In this document: positions 62,655 through 64,000 of the stretch, piece after piece
Numbering within the stretch: position 1 is the first letter of the stretch
How the letters are laid out: every line of letters starts with the position of its first letter
From: Patiria pectinifera
Lineage: Eukaryota; Echinodermata; Asteroidea; Valvatida; Asterinidae
Direction: 5' to 3'
NCBI GenBank assembly: GCA_029964075.1
Contig: CM057135.1
Span: 10,628,863-10,692,862 of the forward strand
Length of the DNA: 64,000 bases
Notes under the pieces: generated by a model
Told to the model about the DNA's origin: nothing
Seen by the model: the letters and a program-made list of their open reading frames with translations, nothing else
Databases searched by the model: none
Translations under genes and position numbers: made by a program

Positions 62655-64000
62655 GCCAAATATCGTGCTTACTGCCACAGGAGAGCTGGTTTGGGGGCCA
62701 GTTCGAGCCTCACTGGACAGCGTCAACTCGATATGGTCTGCCCCTATGATCACAGCTGGCCGGACATCACTTGCAGAGAACAGAGGTATGCCTCTAAGAT
62801 GCGGCCATTGTTCTTGCAGCTTGTCTGCTGACACACTGTAGATCATCAACTGAACATCATCTGCTGCAAAGGCACACTCAATGTGATATCTCTGGTTCAG
62901 ATCATCCCTTGGTGATACGTCGAAGTCTACAGACTTTCCGTTCCAGACTGAATCCCCCATTACAGTGACAACCCGAAGGGATTCATCTTGGCCTGAAATC
63001 TGAAGCTCATCTACTGCCCTCTGGAGGATCATCGTGCGCTCTGCACATTCGTCAAGAACACCATATGTTCCAAGCATCTCATTTGGGCCATGGACTATCA
63101 GAGGAACAACTTTGATGAGGATGTCACGCTCGTAGTCCACTGTTGGTTTTGTCCCCACCCCAGAGCAAAGGACTGTGCTCGGGTCTTTGGTGGGAGGCTT
63201 CGCCAAGTCGTGGAGGCTAGTACGGTGATCTCCTCGGCATTCGTTGCATTTTTGGGGGAATGTGCATTCCTTTTCGTGCCTTTTTGCGCACTTGGAACAC
63301 CTCTTGTTGTCCGATAGCCATTTTGCTCGCTTCTCTGTGTTTAACTTGCAGAATTCGGGGCACGTTTCTAGATAGTGCCCTGTCTCGTTTTTCTGGCAGT
63401 AGAGGCAGGTTACTTTTGTGTTCAACATCTTCCCCTTCCCAGTGGATACAGCACTAGCCTGTTGGTACACTGGTGACTTCTGACTGTCCGGCCGAGTACT
63501 TGCTAGATAACTTCTAGCTGGCGGCGGATGTTCGCTTGCAGACCACTGTGGTCCATGTTTCCGTTCGTGCCACTTGTCCTTCCGTGATGGAGAATTCTTC
63601 CCGGTCTTCCCTTGGTTAGACTTCTCCAACAGAATCAGTCCAGCTGGGCCTGTCTTCTTCTCAAGCTATTTACTCAAGTGCTTGATAGTATACTTGTGCC
63701 CTCGGTCTTTCTGCCACATCTTCGAGAGGAATTCTGTGTGGAGGCGGTCAGGAAGTTTCTTAACCAGACCAGCTGCATACCGGTGTGTTCCAGCTCGGCT
63801 ACAAAGTTGAACTTTGACGCAGTCTGCACCAGAACGACCAATTCATCTGAGAACTCTCGAAGACCAGCCCAGTCATAGGCGGATACAGATGGCCGAACTT
63901 AAGTTGATCAAGCAATCCCTGGACAATTCGTGCTGGACTGCCGAAGGCCTTGTCGAATTGCTTCATTGTCGTCGAGTATGCATCGTCCCCAAGGACCATG
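62655..64000 (-). pseudogene. Second BEL/Pao fragment: gag, zinc knuckle, protease
   Basis: A different BEL/Pao family on the minus strand, running off the right edge. From right to left: gag (TTMKQFDKAFGSPARIVQGL near 63,900-63,970; REFSDELVVLVQTAS near 63,820-63,860 in another frame), a break near 63,670, then an open frame with zinc-knuckle pairs (CLYCQKNETGHYLETC; CSKCAKRHEKEC), and the A17 protease region (GVLDECAERT; LQEQWPHLRGIPL; PVAVSTIFGW). Similarity stops at the CA microsatellite near 62,655, before the reverse transcriptase. At least two frameshifts in gag. The protease has LDECAE where the first copy has LDDAAN. Confidence 0.85.

Overview
The window looks like animal nuclear DNA, probably from a marine invertebrate. 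The reasons are long non-coding stretches, spliced candidate exons with GT/AG borders, many ACATGT-rich and TAGGCCTA-type simple repeats, and a dense mix of Polinton, BEL/Pao, LINE and foldback elements. A deuterostome such as an echinoderm or hemichordate is my best guess, but nothing here settles the taxon.

Bases 1 to about 11,200 are most of one Polinton (Maverick), a virus-like DNA transposon whose left end lies outside the window. It carries a protein-primed family B DNA polymerase (3' part), a retroviral-type integrase, a double-jelly-roll major capsid protein, a packaging ATPase, a probable minor capsid protein, several membrane or coiled-coil proteins and an unusual TFIIB-like zinc-ribbon protein. 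The layout is virus-like: divergent gene pairs exactly 41 bp apart, tandem genes exactly 22 bp apart, A/T-rich motifs ending in the start codon, and a hairpin between convergent genes. Most of the large genes are broken by single in-frame stops or small indels. One is also split by a 915-bp near-perfect palindrome with a 9-bp target duplication. A second, decayed copy of the same coiled-coil gene lies at 58.1-59.0 kb.

From 13 to 40 kb the minus strand carries candidate exons that fit a single known architecture: a SET methyltransferase domain (39.9 kb), short acidic exons (25-26 kb), a basic exon (22.5 kb), a zinc-finger plus tyrosine-recombinase-like exon (14.2-15.4 kb) and a further recombinase-like exon (13.1 kb). 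The last large exon has two stops and two frameshifts, so the gene is damaged or the assembly has errors. Its presumed introns hold a candidate pogo-like element with a 5'-truncated LINE inside it, an 18-bp coding-like minisatellite, Mutator-like and Harbinger-like elements, and four arrays of one 59/60-bp minisatellite.

From 40 to 52 kb the sequence is mostly non-coding, with several foldback or TIR elements, a possible small three-exon gene on the plus strand (42.1-45.4 kb) and a possible 95-residue membrane protein on the minus strand (48.8-49.1 kb).

From 52 to 57.8 kb lies a BEL/Pao retrotransposon with its 3' LTR but no visible 5' LTR. It has an amber stop and an internal deletion in the integrase core. 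A 185-bp satellite array fills 59.7-61.7 kb, and a second, different BEL/Pao fragment on the minus strand runs off the right edge. No tRNA, rRNA or CRISPR was seen.
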